NCBI RefSeq assembly: GCF_002355475.1
Contig: NZ_AP014862.1
Span: 4,216,001-4,280,000 of the forward strand
Direction: 5' to 3'
Source: Pseudomonas furukawaii
Lineage (GTDB): Bacteria > Pseudomonadota > Gammaproteobacteria > Pseudomonadales > Pseudomonadaceae
DNA length: 64,000 bases
In this document: positions 42,630-53,370 of the stretch, in pieces
Layout of the letters: each line of letters begins with the position of its first letter
How positions within the stretch are numbered: the first letter of the stretch is position 1
Notes under the pieces: model-generated
Told to the model about the DNA's origin: nothing
What the model saw: the letters and a program-made list of their open reading frames with translations, nothing else
Database searches by the model: none
Position numbers and translations under genes: made by a program

Positions 42630-43538
42630 ATGCGTATGCTCCCCAAGGTACTGGCCACCGCCATCGCAGCGACCCTGATCTCCGCGCCGGCCTTCGCCGC
42701 CGAGCTGACCGGCACCCTGAAGAAGATCAAGGAGACCGGCACCATCACCCTCGGTCACCGTGACGCCTCCATCCCCTTCTCCTACCTCGGCACCGAGCCG
42801 GGCAAGCCCGTCGGCTACTCCCACGACCTCCAGTTGAAGGTCGTCGAGGCCATCAAGCAGGAACTGGGCATGCCTGAGCTGAAGGTCCGCTACAACCTGG
42901 TGACATCCCAGACCCGCATCCCGTTGGTGCAGAACGGCACCGTGGACATCGAGTGCGGTTCCACCACCAACAACCTGGAGCGCCAGAAGCAGGTCGGCTT
43001 CTCCGTGGGCATCTTCGAGGTAGGCACCCGCCTGCTGTCGAAGAAGAGCGCCAACATCACGGACTTCGCCGACCTCAAGGGCAAGAACGTGGTGACCACC
43101 GCCGGCACCACCTCCGAGCGCCTGATCAAGTCCATGAACGCCGAGAAGCAGATGGGCATGAACATCATCTCCGCCAAGGACCACGGCGAGTCCTTCCTGA
43201 TGCTGGAGTCCGGCCGCGCGGTGGCCTTCATGATGGACGACGCCCTGCTCTACGGCGAAATGGCCAAGGCCAAGAAGCCGGATGACTGGGTCGTGACCGG
43301 TACCCCGCAGTCCTACGAGATCTACGGCTGCATGGTTCGCAAGGGTGACGAGCCCTTCAAGCAGGTGGTGGACAAGGCCATTTCCCAGGTCTTCGCTTCC
43401 GGCGAGATCAATGGCATCTACGACAAATGGTTCACCCAGCCCATCCCGCCCAAGGGCCTGAACCTGAACTTCCCCATGAGCGACGAGCTGAAGAAGCTGG
43501 TCGCCAACCCCACTGACAAGTCGGCCGAAGAAATCTGA
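42630..43538 (+). CDS. aatJ: glutamate/aspartate ABC transporter, periplasmic binding protein
   Basis: A 302-residue periplasmic binding protein for acidic amino acids. After a signal peptide (LATAIAATLISAPAFAAE) it shows the family pattern TGTITLGHRDASIPFSYLG, IPLVQNGTVDIECGSTTNNL and GRAVAFMMDDALLYGEMA. It heads the operon aatJ-aatQ-aatM-aatP. Its promoter region has two AauR-type sites and a sigma-54 promoter, so it should be induced by acidic amino acids through the AauS/AauR pair encoded 2.4 kb downstream. A strong stem-loop repeat lies just after its stop. Confidence 0.95.
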   Translation: MRMLPKVLATAIAATLISAPAFAAELTGTLKKIKETGTITLGHRDASIPFSYLGTEPGKPVGYSHDLQLKVVEAIKQELGMPELKVRYNLVTSQTRIPLVQNGTVDIECGSTTNNLERQKQVGFSVGIFEVGTRLLSKKSANITDFADLKGKNVVTTAGTTSERLIKSMNAEKQMGMNIISAKDHGESFLMLESGRAVAFMMDDALLYGEMAKAKKPDDWVVTGTPQSYEIYGCMVRKGDEPFKQVVDKAISQVFASGEINGIYDKWFTQPIPPKGLNLNFPMSDELKKLVANPTDKSAEEI

Positions 43539-43544
43539 CGACCG

Positions 43545-43585
43545 CTCTCCCCTCTCCCACCAGGAGAGGGGCTGGGGAGAGGGAA
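43545..43585 (+). repeat. stem-loop repeat between aatJ and aatQ
   Basis: CCCCTCTCC-CACCA-GGAGAGGGG (43549-43571), flanked by an outer CTCTCCCC/GGGGAGAG pair (43545-43581). The same C/T-rich hairpin type recurs in the tandem array at 55870-56340. Inside the operon it probably protects the aatJ transcript 3' end or trims downstream expression. Confidence 0.7.
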
Positions 43586-43657
43586 GGTGGGACGACCCTC
43601 GCCCCCTTTCCCACTGCCCTCACCGCAGACAGACCGACCTGATAGGGGAAAACCCTG

Positions 43658-44404
43658 ATGAACTACAACTGGGACTGGGGCGTGTTCCTGAAGTCCACCG
43701 GCATCGGCACTGAAATCTACCTGGACTGGTTCGTCACCGGCCTGGGCTGGACCATCGCCATCGCCCTGGTGGGCTGGATCATCGCCCTGCTGCTGGGCTC
43801 CCTGCTCGGCGTGATGCGCACCGTGCCGAATCGCTGGGTCTCCGGCATCGCCACCGCCTACGTGGAAATCTTCCGCAACGTGCCGCTGCTCGTGCAGCTC
43901 TTCCTCTGGTACTTCCTGGTGCCGGACCTTCTGCCCGAGCCGCTGGAAATCTGGTTCAAGCAGGACCTCAACCCGGCCACCTCGGCCTACCTGAGCGTCG
44001 TGATCTGCCTCGGCCTGTTCACCGCCGCCCGCGTCTGCGAACAGGTCCGCACCGGCATCCAGGCCCTGCCCAAGGGCCAGCTCGGCGCCGCCCGCGCCAT
44101 GGGCTTCCGCCTGCCCGCCATCTACCGCTACGTGCTGCTGCCCCAGGCCTTCCGCATCATCATTCCGCCGCTGACCAGCGAGTTCCTCAACATCTTCAAG
44201 AACTCCTCGGTGGCATCCTTGATCGGCCTGATGGAGCTACTGGCCCAGACCAAGCAGACCGCCGAGTTCTCGGCGAACCTGTTCGAGGCCTTCACCCTGG
44301 CCACCCTCATCTACTTCACCCTGAACATGAGCCTGATGCTGCTCATGCGCCTGGTGGAACGCAAAGTCGCCGTGCCCGGCCTGATCGCCGTAGGGGGTAA
44401 ATGA
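43658..44404 (+). CDS. aatQ: glutamate/aspartate ABC transporter permease
   Basis: A 248-residue inner-membrane permease of the HisMQ type. Hydrophobic helices include WTIAIALVGWIIALLLGSLL, and the transporter signature loop is GIQALPKGQLGAARAMGF (EAA motif that contacts the ATPase). It begins after a 119-bp gap containing the stem-loop. It pairs with the next permease, whose ATG overlaps its stop (ATGATG), so the two are translationally linked. Confidence 0.94.
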   Translation: MNYNWDWGVFLKSTGIGTEIYLDWFVTGLGWTIAIALVGWIIALLLGSLLGVMRTVPNRWVSGIATAYVEIFRNVPLLVQLFLWYFLVPDLLPEPLEIWFKQDLNPATSAYLSVVICLGLFTAARVCEQVRTGIQALPKGQLGAARAMGFRLPAIYRYVLLPQAFRIIIPPLTSEFLNIFKNSSVASLIGLMELLAQTKQTAEFSANLFEAFTLATLIYFTLNMSLMLLMRLVERKVAVPGLIAVGGK

Positions 44405-45069
44405 TGGATTTCTCCGCGATCATCCCCGCCCTGCCCGGCCTGGGCGAGGGCATGCTGATGACCCTGCAGCTGATGGTGCTGGGCGTACTCGGTGGTATCG
44501 CCCTGGGCACGCTGCTGGCCCTGATGCGCCTGTCCGACAACCCGCTGATGTCGAAGCTCGCCGGGCTGTACGTCAACTACTTCCGCTCCATCCCGCTGCT
44601 GCTGGTGATCACCTGGTTCTACTTCGCGGTGCCCTTCATCCTCCGGGCGATCACCGGCGAAGACACCCCCGTGGGTGCCTTCACCTCCTGCCTGGTGGCC
44701 TTCATGATGTTCGAGGCCGCCTACTTCTGCGAGATCGTCCGCGCCGGCATCCAGGCCATCCCCAAGGGCCAGATGGGCGCCGCCTCCGCCCTGGGCATGA
44801 CCTACGGCCAGAGCATGCGCCTGATCATCCTGCCCCAGGCCTTCCGCAAGATGACCCCCCTGCTGCTGCAGCAGAGCATCATCCTGTTCCAGGACACCTC
44901 GCTCGTTTACACCGTCGGCCTGATGGACTTCCTCAACGCCGCCCGCTCCCGTGGCGACATCATCGGCCAGCCCCATGAGTTCCTCATCTTCGCCGGCCTG
45001 GTCTACTTCAGCGTCAGCTTCATCGCCTCCCAGCTGGTCAAACTCCTGCAGAAAAGGTTAGCCGTATGA
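44401..45069 (+). CDS. aatM: glutamate/aspartate ABC transporter permease
   Basis: A 222-residue HisMQ-type permease, partner of aatQ. Helices include [20 protein letters not shown] and the EAA loop [18 protein letters not shown], close to that of aatQ. It overlaps aatQ by 4 bp and aatP by 4 bp, so subunits are made in a fixed ratio. Confidence 0.94.
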   Translation: MMDFSAIIPALPGLGEGMLMTLQLMVLGVLGGIALGTLLALMRLSDNPLMSKLAGLYVNYFRSIPLLLVITWFYFAVPFILRAITGEDTPVGAFTSCLVAFMMFEAAYFCEIVRAGIQAIPKGQMGAASALGMTYGQSMRLIILPQAFRKMTPLLLQQSIILFQDTSLVYTVGLMDFLNAARSRGDIIGQPHEFLIFAGLVYFSVSFIASQLVKLLQKRLAV

Positions 45070-45800
45070 TTTCCATCAAGAACGTCAACAAGTGGTACGG
45101 GGACTTCCAGGTGCTGACCGACTGCAGCACCGAGGTGAAGAAAGGCGAAGTGGTGGTGGTCTGCGGCCCCTCGGGCTCGGGCAAATCCACCCTGATCAAG
45201 TGCGTCAACGCCCTGGAACCCTTCCAGAAGGGCGATATCGTCGTCGACGGCACCTCCATCGCCGACAAGGCCACCAACCTGCCCAGGCTGCGCTCCCGGG
45301 TGGGCATGGTGTTCCAGCACTTCGAGCTGTTCCCCCACCTGTCCATCACCGAGAACCTGACCATCGCCCAGGTCAAGGTACTTGGCCGTGGCAAGGAAGA
45401 AGCCCTGGACAAGGGCCTCAAGCTGCTCGACCGCGTCGGCCTCAAGGCCCACGCCCACAAGCACCCCGGCCAGCTCTCCGGCGGCCAGCAGCAACGGGTC
45501 GCCATCGCCCGCGCCCTGGCCATGGACCCGGTGGTGATGCTGTTCGACGAACCCACCTCCGCCCTCGACCCGGAAATGGTCAACGAAGTGCTCGACGTGA
45601 TGGTGGAGCTGGCCCAGGAAGGCATGACCATGATGTGCGTGACCCACGAAATGGGCTTTGCCCGCAAGGTGGCCGACCGGGTGATCTTCATGGACCGTGG
45701 CCAGATCGTCGAAGACTGCGCCAAGGAAGAATTCTTCGGTGACGTGAACGCCCGCTCCGACCGCGCCCAGCAGTTCCTCGCCAAGATCCTTCAGCACTAA
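45066..45800 (+). CDS. aatP: glutamate/aspartate ABC transporter ATP-binding protein
   Basis: A 244-residue ABC ATPase. Walker A is [14 protein letters not shown], the signature [15 protein letters not shown], Walker [16 protein letters not shown], and the switch histidine is in [13 protein letters not shown]. It supplies energy for the AatQ/AatM pair. It is the last gene of the transporter operon; a REPIN-like palindrome separates it from aauS. Confidence 0.96.
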   Translation: MISIKNVNKWYGDFQVLTDCSTEVKKGEVVVVCGPSGSGKSTLIKCVNALEPFQKGDIVVDGTSIADKATNLPRLRSRVGMVFQHFELFPHLSITENLTIAQVKVLGRGKEEALDKGLKLLDRVGLKAHAHKHPGQLSGGQQQRVAIARALAMDPVVMLFDEPTSALDPEMVNEVLDVMVELAQEGMTMMCVTHEMGFARKVADRVIFMDRGQIVEDCAKEEFFGDVNARSDRAQQFLAKILQH

Positions 45801-45810
45801 GCCCGTACCC

Positions 45811-45858
45811 GTAGGAGCCAGCTCGCTGGCGAATGTTCGCCAGCAAGCCCGCTCCCAC
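45811..45858. repeat. REP-type palindrome between aatP and aauS
   Basis: GTAGGAGCCAGCTCGCTGGC then GAATGTTCGCCAGCAAGCCC and GCTCCCAC form a long imperfect palindrome of the common Pseudomonas REP type (compare 56345-56406). Confidence 0.75.
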
Positions 45859-45909
45859 GCCCGCCCCGCCGCTCGGCGCCCTTCCGGGCGGCGGGCTGGA
45901 ACGGCCCGG

Positions 45910-47816
45910 ATGACTATGATGCAATGCCCCACCACCAGCCTCCGCGCCGTACCGCCCGCCCTGACCGTGAAACCGCGCCTGCTTCGCCACCTCACGCTGA
46001 TCCTGCTGCTCATCCTGTGCATGCTGGGCGTCGGCTACCTCGGCTATCACCTCAGCGAGAAATCGGGCATCCGCCAGTTGCGCGACAACGGCGAACGCCA
46101 GCTGGAACTCCACGCCCGTGCCGTGGAAAGCGAGATCAACCGCTACACCTACCTGCCCAGCCTGCTGGAGCTGGAATCCAGCGTCAGCCACCTGCTGCTC
46201 CATCCCACGCCCTACCGGCGCAACCTGGTCAACGACTACCTGGAAGGCCTCAACCGCCGCAGCGGCGCCCGCGCCACCTTCCTGCTGGATACCGAAGGCC
46301 GCGTGCTGGCCACCAGCAACTGGCGGGAGGCCGACAGCTTCCTGGGTGAAGACCTGGCCTTCCGCGCCTACTTCCAGGACGCCGTCCAAGGCCGTCCCGG
46401 CCGCTTCTACGGCATCGGCAGCACCACCGGCGAAGCCGGCTACTACCTCGCCCACGGCCTGCGCTACCAGGGCCGGATCATCGGCGTCGCCGTGGTCAAG
46501 GTGAAGCTGGAGGCCCTCCAGGAGCGCTGGGAGAAGGCCCGGCTGCAAGCCTTCGTCAGCGACGAGAACGGCATCATCATCCTTTCCAGCGACCCGGCCC
46601 TGCGGATGAAGGCGGTACGCCCGCTGTCCGCCGACGACAAGGAACGCCTGGCCCGCAGCCTGCAGTACTACTGGTGGGCGCTGAACGAATGGGAACCCCG
46701 CTCCCGCGAGAGCCTCGGCGAGGGCCTGGAAGCCATCAGCTTCGCCAGCCACGGCCCCGACGGCCAGGACCAGGACGACATCGCCTACCTGGCCCAGACC
46801 CGCCCCCTGGCCGGCACGCCCTGGCACTTCACCCTGCTCTCGCCGCTCGCCGACCTGCGCCGCGAGGCCATCATCCAGGGCATGCTCGCCGCGGTCGGCC
46901 TCGCCCTGCTGGCCTTCCTGCTGATCGCCTGGAACGAACGCCGCAAGGTGATCGCCACCCGCCTGGCCGCCCGCGAGGCGCTGCTGGCCGCCAACAACGA
47001 ACTGGAACGCAAGATCGCCGAACGCACCGCCGACCTGCGCGCCAGCAACCACCGCCTGCTGGAGGAAATCCGCGAGCGCAAGCAGACCGAGGAAAACCTG
47101 CGCAAGGCCCAGGACGGGCTGGTCCAGGCCGGCAAGCTGGCGGTCATCGGCCAGATGTCCACCAGCATCGCCCACGAACTCAACCAACCCCTGGCCGCCC
47201 TGCGCACCCTTTCCGGCAATACCGTGCGCTTCCTCGCCCGGGGCGCCCTCGACACCGCCAGCACCAACCTCGCGGCCATCAACGAACTGGTGGACCGCAT
47301 GGGCCGCATCACCGCCAGCCTGCGGGCCTTCGCCCGGCGCTCCGACGACCACGGCCAGGCCCGCCTGGGCAAAGCCGTGGATGCCGCGCTGTTCCTGCTC
47401 AGCACCCGCCTGGAGCGCACCGCGCTCACCCTGCACCGGGATTTCGCCGACGTGCTCCTGGCCATCGACCAGACCCGGCTGGAGCAGATCCTCGTCAACC
47501 TCATCGCCAACGCCCTGGACGCCATGAGCGGCCAGGACGACTGCCAGCTCTGGCTCGCCGGGCGGGTCGACGGCAGTACCTACCGCCTGCAGGTGCGGGA
47601 CAACGGCCCCGGCATCGACCCGGCCAACCGCGAGCACCTGTTCGAGCCCTTCTTCACCACCAAGCCCGGCGAACACGGCCTGGGCCTGGGCCTGACCCTT
47701 TCCGCCAGCCTGGCCACCGCCGCCGGCGGCAGCCTCGCTGCCCATCACCCGGAGGGCGGCGGCACCGCCTTCGAGCTCTGCCTGCCCCTGCTGGAAAACC
47801 CCGGGAGCCCCGCCCC

Positions 47817-47820
<4 letters not shown>
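45910..47820 (+). CDS. aauS: sensor histidine kinase of acidic amino acid use (AauS-like)
   Basis: A 636-residue membrane kinase of the DctB type. First membrane helix LTLILLLILCMLGVGYLGY (residues 29-47), a large periplasmic double-Cache-like sensor to about residue 318, second helix GMLAAVGLALLAFLLIAW, then a coiled coil (about 345-405). The kinase core has phospho-acceptor His422 in STSIAHELNQPLAALR, N box VNLIANALDAMSG, DNGPGIDP and HGLGLGLTLS. It is followed by the response regulator with an ATGA overlap and lies next to the aat operon. In PAO1 I recall ggt and ansB between aatP and aauS; they are absent here. Confidence 0.92.
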
Positions 47821-49137
<1,317 letters not shown>

Positions 49138-49139
<2 letters not shown>

Positions 49140-49157
49140 CCGCCCCGCTCGGCGGTC
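49138..49157 (+). terminator. weak hairpin at the end of aauR
   Basis: GACCGCC-CCGCTC-GGCGGTC overlaps the aauR stop codon. There is no T-run, so terminator function is uncertain. Confidence 0.35.
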
Positions 49158-49321
49158 AGGGGCCGCAGGTTGTGGCTGAGCGACGCGAGCCCCAGCGCCA
49201 CCTCAGGTCGGGCCGCACTGCGCTTGGCCCAACCTGCGAAAAATCCTGCAACCCCTCCCGCATAACATCAGGCCTCACCATGGTCTAAACCCTTCCAGAC
49301 CAGCCCACACGAACCACCGCC

Positions 49322-50605
49322 ATGTCCCCGCTGCACCGCGCCATCCACGCCAGGGCCGGTGAACTGGCCCCGGCCCTCGCCGCCTTCGCCCTGCTGCTGT
49401 GCCTGTTCAGCGGCTACTTCATGCTGCGCCCGGTGCGGGAAACCATGGGCATCGCGGGCGGCGTCGAAAACCTGCAATGGCTGTTCAGCGCCACCTTCAT
49501 CGCCATGCTGGTGGCCGTGCCGGCCTTCGGCTGGCTGAACGCCCGCGTCCCCCGGCGGGTGTTCCTCGACTGGGTCTACCTGTTCTTCGCCAGCCACCTG
49601 CTGGCCTTCGCCTGGCTGCTCTGGCGCATTCCCGATCCCCTGTGGACGGCCCGCGCCTTCTACGTCTGGCTCTCGGTCTACAACCTCTTCGTAGTGTCCC
49701 TGGCCTGGAGCTTGCTGGCCGACGTGTTCGACCGCCAGCAGGCCAAGCGCCTGTTCCCCGCCATCGCCGCCGGCGCCAGCCTCGGGGGGCTGCTCGGCCC
49801 ACTGGCGGGCGGCCTGCTCGCGGGCCACCTGGGTGCGGCCGGGCTGCTGATGCTGGCGGCCGCGCTGCTGTTGCCCACCCTGCTGCTGCGTCGCTGGCTG
49901 ATGGCCTGGCGCGCCACCGATGGGGCCGGGCGCCCAGGCGCTGAAACCGAACCTCCGGAGCGCCCGGTGCCCGGCAATCCCTTCGCCGGCATCGGCCTGG
50001 TGCTGGGCTCGCCCTACCTGCTGGGCATCTGCGCCTTCGTCCTGCTGCTCACCTGCACCAGCACCTTCCTCTACTTCGAACAGGCGCGGCGGGTGGCGGA
50101 GCTGTTCCCGGACCGAACGCAACAGCTCCGCGTCTTCAGCCTGCTGGACTTTGCCGTCCAGGCCCTCTCCCTGGCCTGCCAGCTGTTCGTCGCCGGCCGC
50201 GTGGCCCAGCGCTTCGGCGTCACCGCCCTGCTCGGCGCCGTGCCATTGCTGGTGGCCCTGGGCTTCCTCGCCCTGGCCCTGCTGCCGCAGTTCGCCGTGC
50301 TGGCGGTGGTGATGGTGGTGCGCCGCGTGGGCGAATACGCCTTCATCCGGCCGGGACGGGAAATGCTCTTCGTCCCCCTGGGCGCCCAGCGCAAATACCG
50401 GGCGAAGAACGTCATCGACACCCTGGTCTATCGCGGCGGCGACGCCATGAGCGCCTGGCTGAAAACCCTGCTGGACGCCATCGGCCTGGGCGCCGCCCTG
50501 GTGGCCCTGGTGGGAGCCGGCATCGCCCTGGCCTGGTCCCTGCTGGGCTGGAGACTCGGCCGGTGGCATGAACGGGGCATCACTGCCCAGGAGGTCGGAC
50601 CATGA
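49322..50605 (+). CDS. MFS-fold transporter related to ATP:ADP antiporter-like proteins
   Basis: A 427-residue inner-membrane protein with about twelve helices. The start SGYFMLRPVRETMGIAGG and the late YRAKNVIDTLVYRGGDAMS are typical of the bacterial proteins related to nucleotide (ATP/ADP) translocases, which are found in many free-living species where nucleotide exchange is unproven. It overlaps the aldo/keto reductase gene by 4 bp (ATGA), so the two are made together; the link between them is unexplained. There is a 182-bp gap to aauR. Confidence 0.85.
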   Translation: MSPLHRAIHARAGELAPALAAFALLLCLFSGYFMLRPVRETMGIAGGVENLQWLFSATFIAMLVAVPAFGWLNARVPRRVFLDWVYLFFASHLLAFAWLLWRIPDPLWTARAFYVWLSVYNLFVVSLAWSLLADVFDRQQAKRLFPAIAAGASLGGLLGPLAGGLLAGHLGAAGLLMLAAALLLPTLLLRRWLMAWRATDGAGRPGAETEPPERPVPGNPFAGIGLVLGSPYLLGICAFVLLLTCTSTFLYFEQARRVAELFPDRTQQLRVFSLLDFAVQALSLACQLFVAGRVAQRFGVTALLGAVPLLVALGFLALALLPQFAVLAVVMVVRRVGEYAFIRPGREMLFVPLGAQRKYRAKNVIDTLVYRGGDAMSAWLKTLLDAIGLGAALVALVGAGIALAWSLLGWRLGRWHERGITAQEVGP

Positions 50606-51525
50606 AAAGCGGCATCACCCGCGCACAATTCCTTCGCCTCGGCGCCGGCGCGGCGCTGCTGGCCATGAGCCCCCTGAGCCTGGGCGCGGAAACCGCCGGG
50701 CAGCCGATACGCCGCCGCGCCATTCCCGCCAGCGGCGAGCCGTTGCCGGTGATCGGCGTCGGCACCTACCGGGGCTTCGACATCGCCGCCACCGACCGCG
50801 ACGCCTGGGCGGACTGCCGCCAGGTGCTGAACAGCCTTCTCGCCGCGGGCGGCTCGGTGATCGACAGCTCGCCGATGTACGGCCAGGCGGAGGAGACGGT
50901 GGGCGATCTGCTGGAAGCGATCGGCGCCCGCGACCGCGCCTTCGTCGCCACCAAGGTCTGGACCCGGGGCCGCGAGGACGGCATCCGCCAGATGCGCCGG
51001 TCCATGGAGCTACTGCGCAGCCCCCGTATCGACCTGATGCAGGTGCACAACCTGGTGGACTGGCGGGAGCACCTGAAAACCCTCCGCCAATGGAAGGAGG
51101 ACGGCAGCGTCCGCTACCTGGGCGTGACCCACTACACGGCCAGCGCCTACGACGAACTGGAGCGCGTGCTGCGCGCCGAGCCGCTGGACTTCCTGCAGAT
51201 CAACTACGCCCTGAACGACCGCGAAGCCGAGCGCCGCATCCTGCCGCTCGCCCGGGAGCGCGGTGTGGCGGTGCTGATCAACCGCCCCTTCGGTGGCGGC
51301 AACCTGCTGCGCGACCTCCTGCAAGCGCCCCTGCCGGGCTGGGCCGGCGAGTATGACTGCACGAGCTGGCCGCAACTGCTGCTGAAGTTCTGCCTGAGCC
51401 ACCCGGCGGTGACCTGCGTGATTCCCGGAACCGGCAACCCCCGCCACATGCTGGACAACCTCCAGGCCGGGCGCGGCAAGGAAGCGGACCCGGCGTTTCG
51501 CGAGCGCCTGCTCCAGAGGGTGTGA
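50602..51525 (+). CDS. aldo/keto reductase with N-terminal export-like segment
   Basis: A 307-residue NADPH-dependent reductase fold. The N-terminus (GITRAQFLRLGAGAALLAMS) looks like a signal of the Tat type but has TR where RR is expected, so export is uncertain. Catalytic candidates: Asp and Tyr in VIDSSPMYGQAEETVG, Lys in FVATKVW, His in MQVHNLVDW. The NADP-binding end is CVIPGTGNPRHMLDNL. It overlaps the upstream transporter gene by 4 bp. It ends 13 bp from the convergent MFS gene. Confidence 0.85.
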   Translation: MKSGITRAQFLRLGAGAALLAMSPLSLGAETAGQPIRRRAIPASGEPLPVIGVGTYRGFDIAATDRDAWADCRQVLNSLLAAGGSVIDSSPMYGQAEETVGDLLEAIGARDRAFVATKVWTRGREDGIRQMRRSMELLRSPRIDLMQVHNLVDWREHLKTLRQWKEDGSVRYLGVTHYTASAYDELERVLRAEPLDFLQINYALNDREAERRILPLARERGVAVLINRPFGGGNLLRDLLQAPLPGWAGEYDCTSWPQLLLKFCLSHPAVTCVIPGTGNPRHMLDNLQAGRGKEADPAFRERLLQRV

Positions 51526-51538
51526 GCCGCGACGCTCC

Positions 51539-52813
51539 TCAGAGATGTTCGCTGCGGGCGTTCACCTGGAGGTTGCGGCCGGCGCCAAGGCCGAAAGCCG
51601 TGGCCGCCAGGCTCACGCCGACGAAGATGAAGCCCACCGCGCTCCAGCCATGGGTCAGGTCGTGCACCACGCCCACCGCCAACGGGCCCATGGCCGCCAG
51701 GGTATAGCCCACGCCCTGGGCCATGCCGGACAGGTTGGCGGCCACGTGGGCATCCCGCGAACGCAGCACGATCAGCGCCAGGGCGATGCTGAAGGTGCCG
51801 CCCTGCCCCAGGCCGAGCACCACCGCCCAGCCCCAGATCCCGGACAAGGGCGCATAGAGCATGCCCAGCAGCCCGGCCAGGGTCAGCCCCATCACCAGCA
51901 CCACCGCCGGGCGCTGGTCGCGTCCCCGCGTGGCCAGCCAGGGGGCGCCGAGCGCACTGATGAGCTGGACCATCACCGAGCCGGACAGCACCAGCCCGGC
52001 ATCCACGGCCGAGAGGCCCCGGTCGATGAGGATCGACGGCAGCCAGCCGAACACGATGTACGCCAGGGACGACTGCAGGCCCATGTAGAGGGTCACCTGC
52101 CAGGCCAGCGGGTCGCGCCAGAGCCCGGTCACCCGATAGGCCTGGCGCCCGGCGTGCCCCGACTGCCGCGCCTGGGGCAGCCAGACCAATGCGGCGAGGA
52201 TGGCCGGCAACGCCCAGAAGGCCAGGGCCGGCTGCCAGGCGTGATCCAGGGCCTCGGCCAGGGGCACGGTGGCGCCAGCGGCCAGCGCCGCGCCCAGGCA
52301 GAGGGACATGGTGTAGACCCCGGTCATCAGCCCGGCGACATGGGGGAAGTCGCGCTTGACGATACCCGGCAGCAGCACCCCGATGATGCCGATGCTGGCG
52401 CCCGCCACCAGGCTGCCAAGGAACAGCCCCGCCACCGGGAACAGGCTGCGCAGCAGGATGCCGCCCGCCAGGGTGAGGAGGATCAGCAGCACCGTGCGCT
52501 CGCTGCCCAGGCGCCGCGCCAGCATGGGCGCCAGCGGCGCGAACAGGCCGAGACAGAGCACCGGCAAGGTGGTCAGCAACCCCGCACCGGACGCCGAGAG
52601 ACCGGTGGCCTCGCGCACCATGTTGAGCAAGGGGGCCAGGCTGGACAGCGCCGGACGCAGATTCAGGGCCACCATCACCAGGCCCGCCAGCAGCAGCCAG
52701 GCGCTGCCGCGGAAGGCCGGTGGCGCCGGCTCGTCATCGGCCTCGGCATCGATCAACAGCTCTTCCGGCGGGCAGGAAAGCGGGGTGTCATCCAGGGAAT
52801 TCGGGGCGTTCAT
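51539..52813 (-). CDS. MFS transporter, CynX/NimT-type
   Basis: A 424-residue major facilitator of the cyanate/2-nitroimidazole transporter group (CynX, NimT, YycB). The opening LNLRPALSSLAPLLNMVREA and the ATGLSASGAGLLTTLPVL block mark the family. Twelve helices are plausible. The N-terminus has an acidic cytoplasmic lead of about 40 residues (DDTPLSCPPEELLIDAEADD). ATG at 52813 is preferred, a GTG seven codons upstream is possible. The substrate is unknown. No cyanase gene is adjacent. Confidence 0.85.
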   Translation of the reverse strand: MNAPNSLDDTPLSCPPEELLIDAEADDEPAPPAFRGSAWLLLAGLVMVALNLRPALSSLAPLLNMVREATGLSASGAGLLTTLPVLCLGLFAPLAPMLARRLGSERTVLLILLTLAGGILLRSLFPVAGLFLGSLVAGASIGIIGVLLPGIVKRDFPHVAGLMTGVYTMSLCLGAALAAGATVPLAEALDHAWQPALAFWALPAILAALVWLPQARQSGHAGRQAYRVTGLWRDPLAWQVTLYMGLQSSLAYIVFGWLPSILIDRGLSAVDAGLVLSGSVMVQLISALGAPWLATRGRDQRPAVVLVMGLTLAGLLGMLYAPLSGIWGWAVVLGLGQGGTFSIALALIVLRSRDAHVAANLSGMAQGVGYTLAAMGPLAVGVVHDLTHGWSAVGFIFVGVSLAATAFGLGAGRNLQVNARSEHL

Positions 52814-53050
52814 GGCAAGGCAGCTCCAGGGCACTATCCACCAGGGAACGCTGTAGGGCGGGTGTGGACATGAGGGTCATCGAGTCATCCGATGAAATCA
52901 GGCGAAAAATGTTAGCTGGCTCACTATCTGCCCGCAACCCGGGCATCCTTGCGACCCAGGCAATAGTCATTATCTACGGGGATGATTTTTCCGGTCCCGG
53001 CCCCATTGGTAGCCTGCGCAGCATCAAGCCATCGATGCCCTGGGGGCGCC

Positions 53051-53293
53051 ATGAAGCACGTACCGATCCTTGCGCTGGCCGTAACGGCCCTGGTCCTGGC
53101 CGGCTGCGCCAGCCAGCCGGAACCCGAACCGCGCCCCTACACCGACGCCGAGGTGAAGCAGTTCGCCCTGGAAATGCTCAGCCGCGCCGGCCTGCCCTAC
53201 GAGGACTACGAGAAGGTGCGCCAGGCCATCCTCCATCCCAGGGTGCCCGAGGCGGGCAAGGACCTGCCCAGGCAGGCGCCTCGCCGGGGTTGA
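53051..53293 (+). CDS. small lipoprotein, unknown function
   Basis: An 80-residue predicted lipoprotein. The signal HVPILALAVTALVLAGCASQ has a lipobox with Cys22 near the start. The mature part is short and polar (EPEPRPYTDAEVKQFALEML), containing one amphipathic helix and a Pro/basic tail. The ATG at 53051 is chosen since it puts the signal at the N-terminus; the frame is open further upstream. I do not recognise the family. Confidence 0.7.
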   Translation: MKHVPILALAVTALVLAGCASQPEPEPRPYTDAEVKQFALEMLSRAGLPYEDYEKVRQAILHPRVPEAGKDLPRQAPRRG

Positions 53294-53370
53294 AGAAATG
53301 CCTGGCGCCCCGCTTCCCCCGGGACGCACCACGGCCAGACACCAAAACCCTTTGCGCACAGCCGCACGGC

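Noticed and set aside
45688-47748. 686-codon minus-strand frame opposite aatP/aauS
   Set aside because: Low-complexity Gly/Ala/Gln composition, no family features, and fully antisense to clear genes.
46674-47816. Upstream extension of the aauR frame into aauS
   Set aside because: The receiver domain begins at the ATG at 47817, and the extension is an Arg/Pro/Gly-rich shadow of aauS.
52788-52970. 60-codon minus-strand frame upstream of the CynX-type gene
   Set aside because: No ribosome-binding site or recognisable features, and it overlaps the start of the MFS gene.
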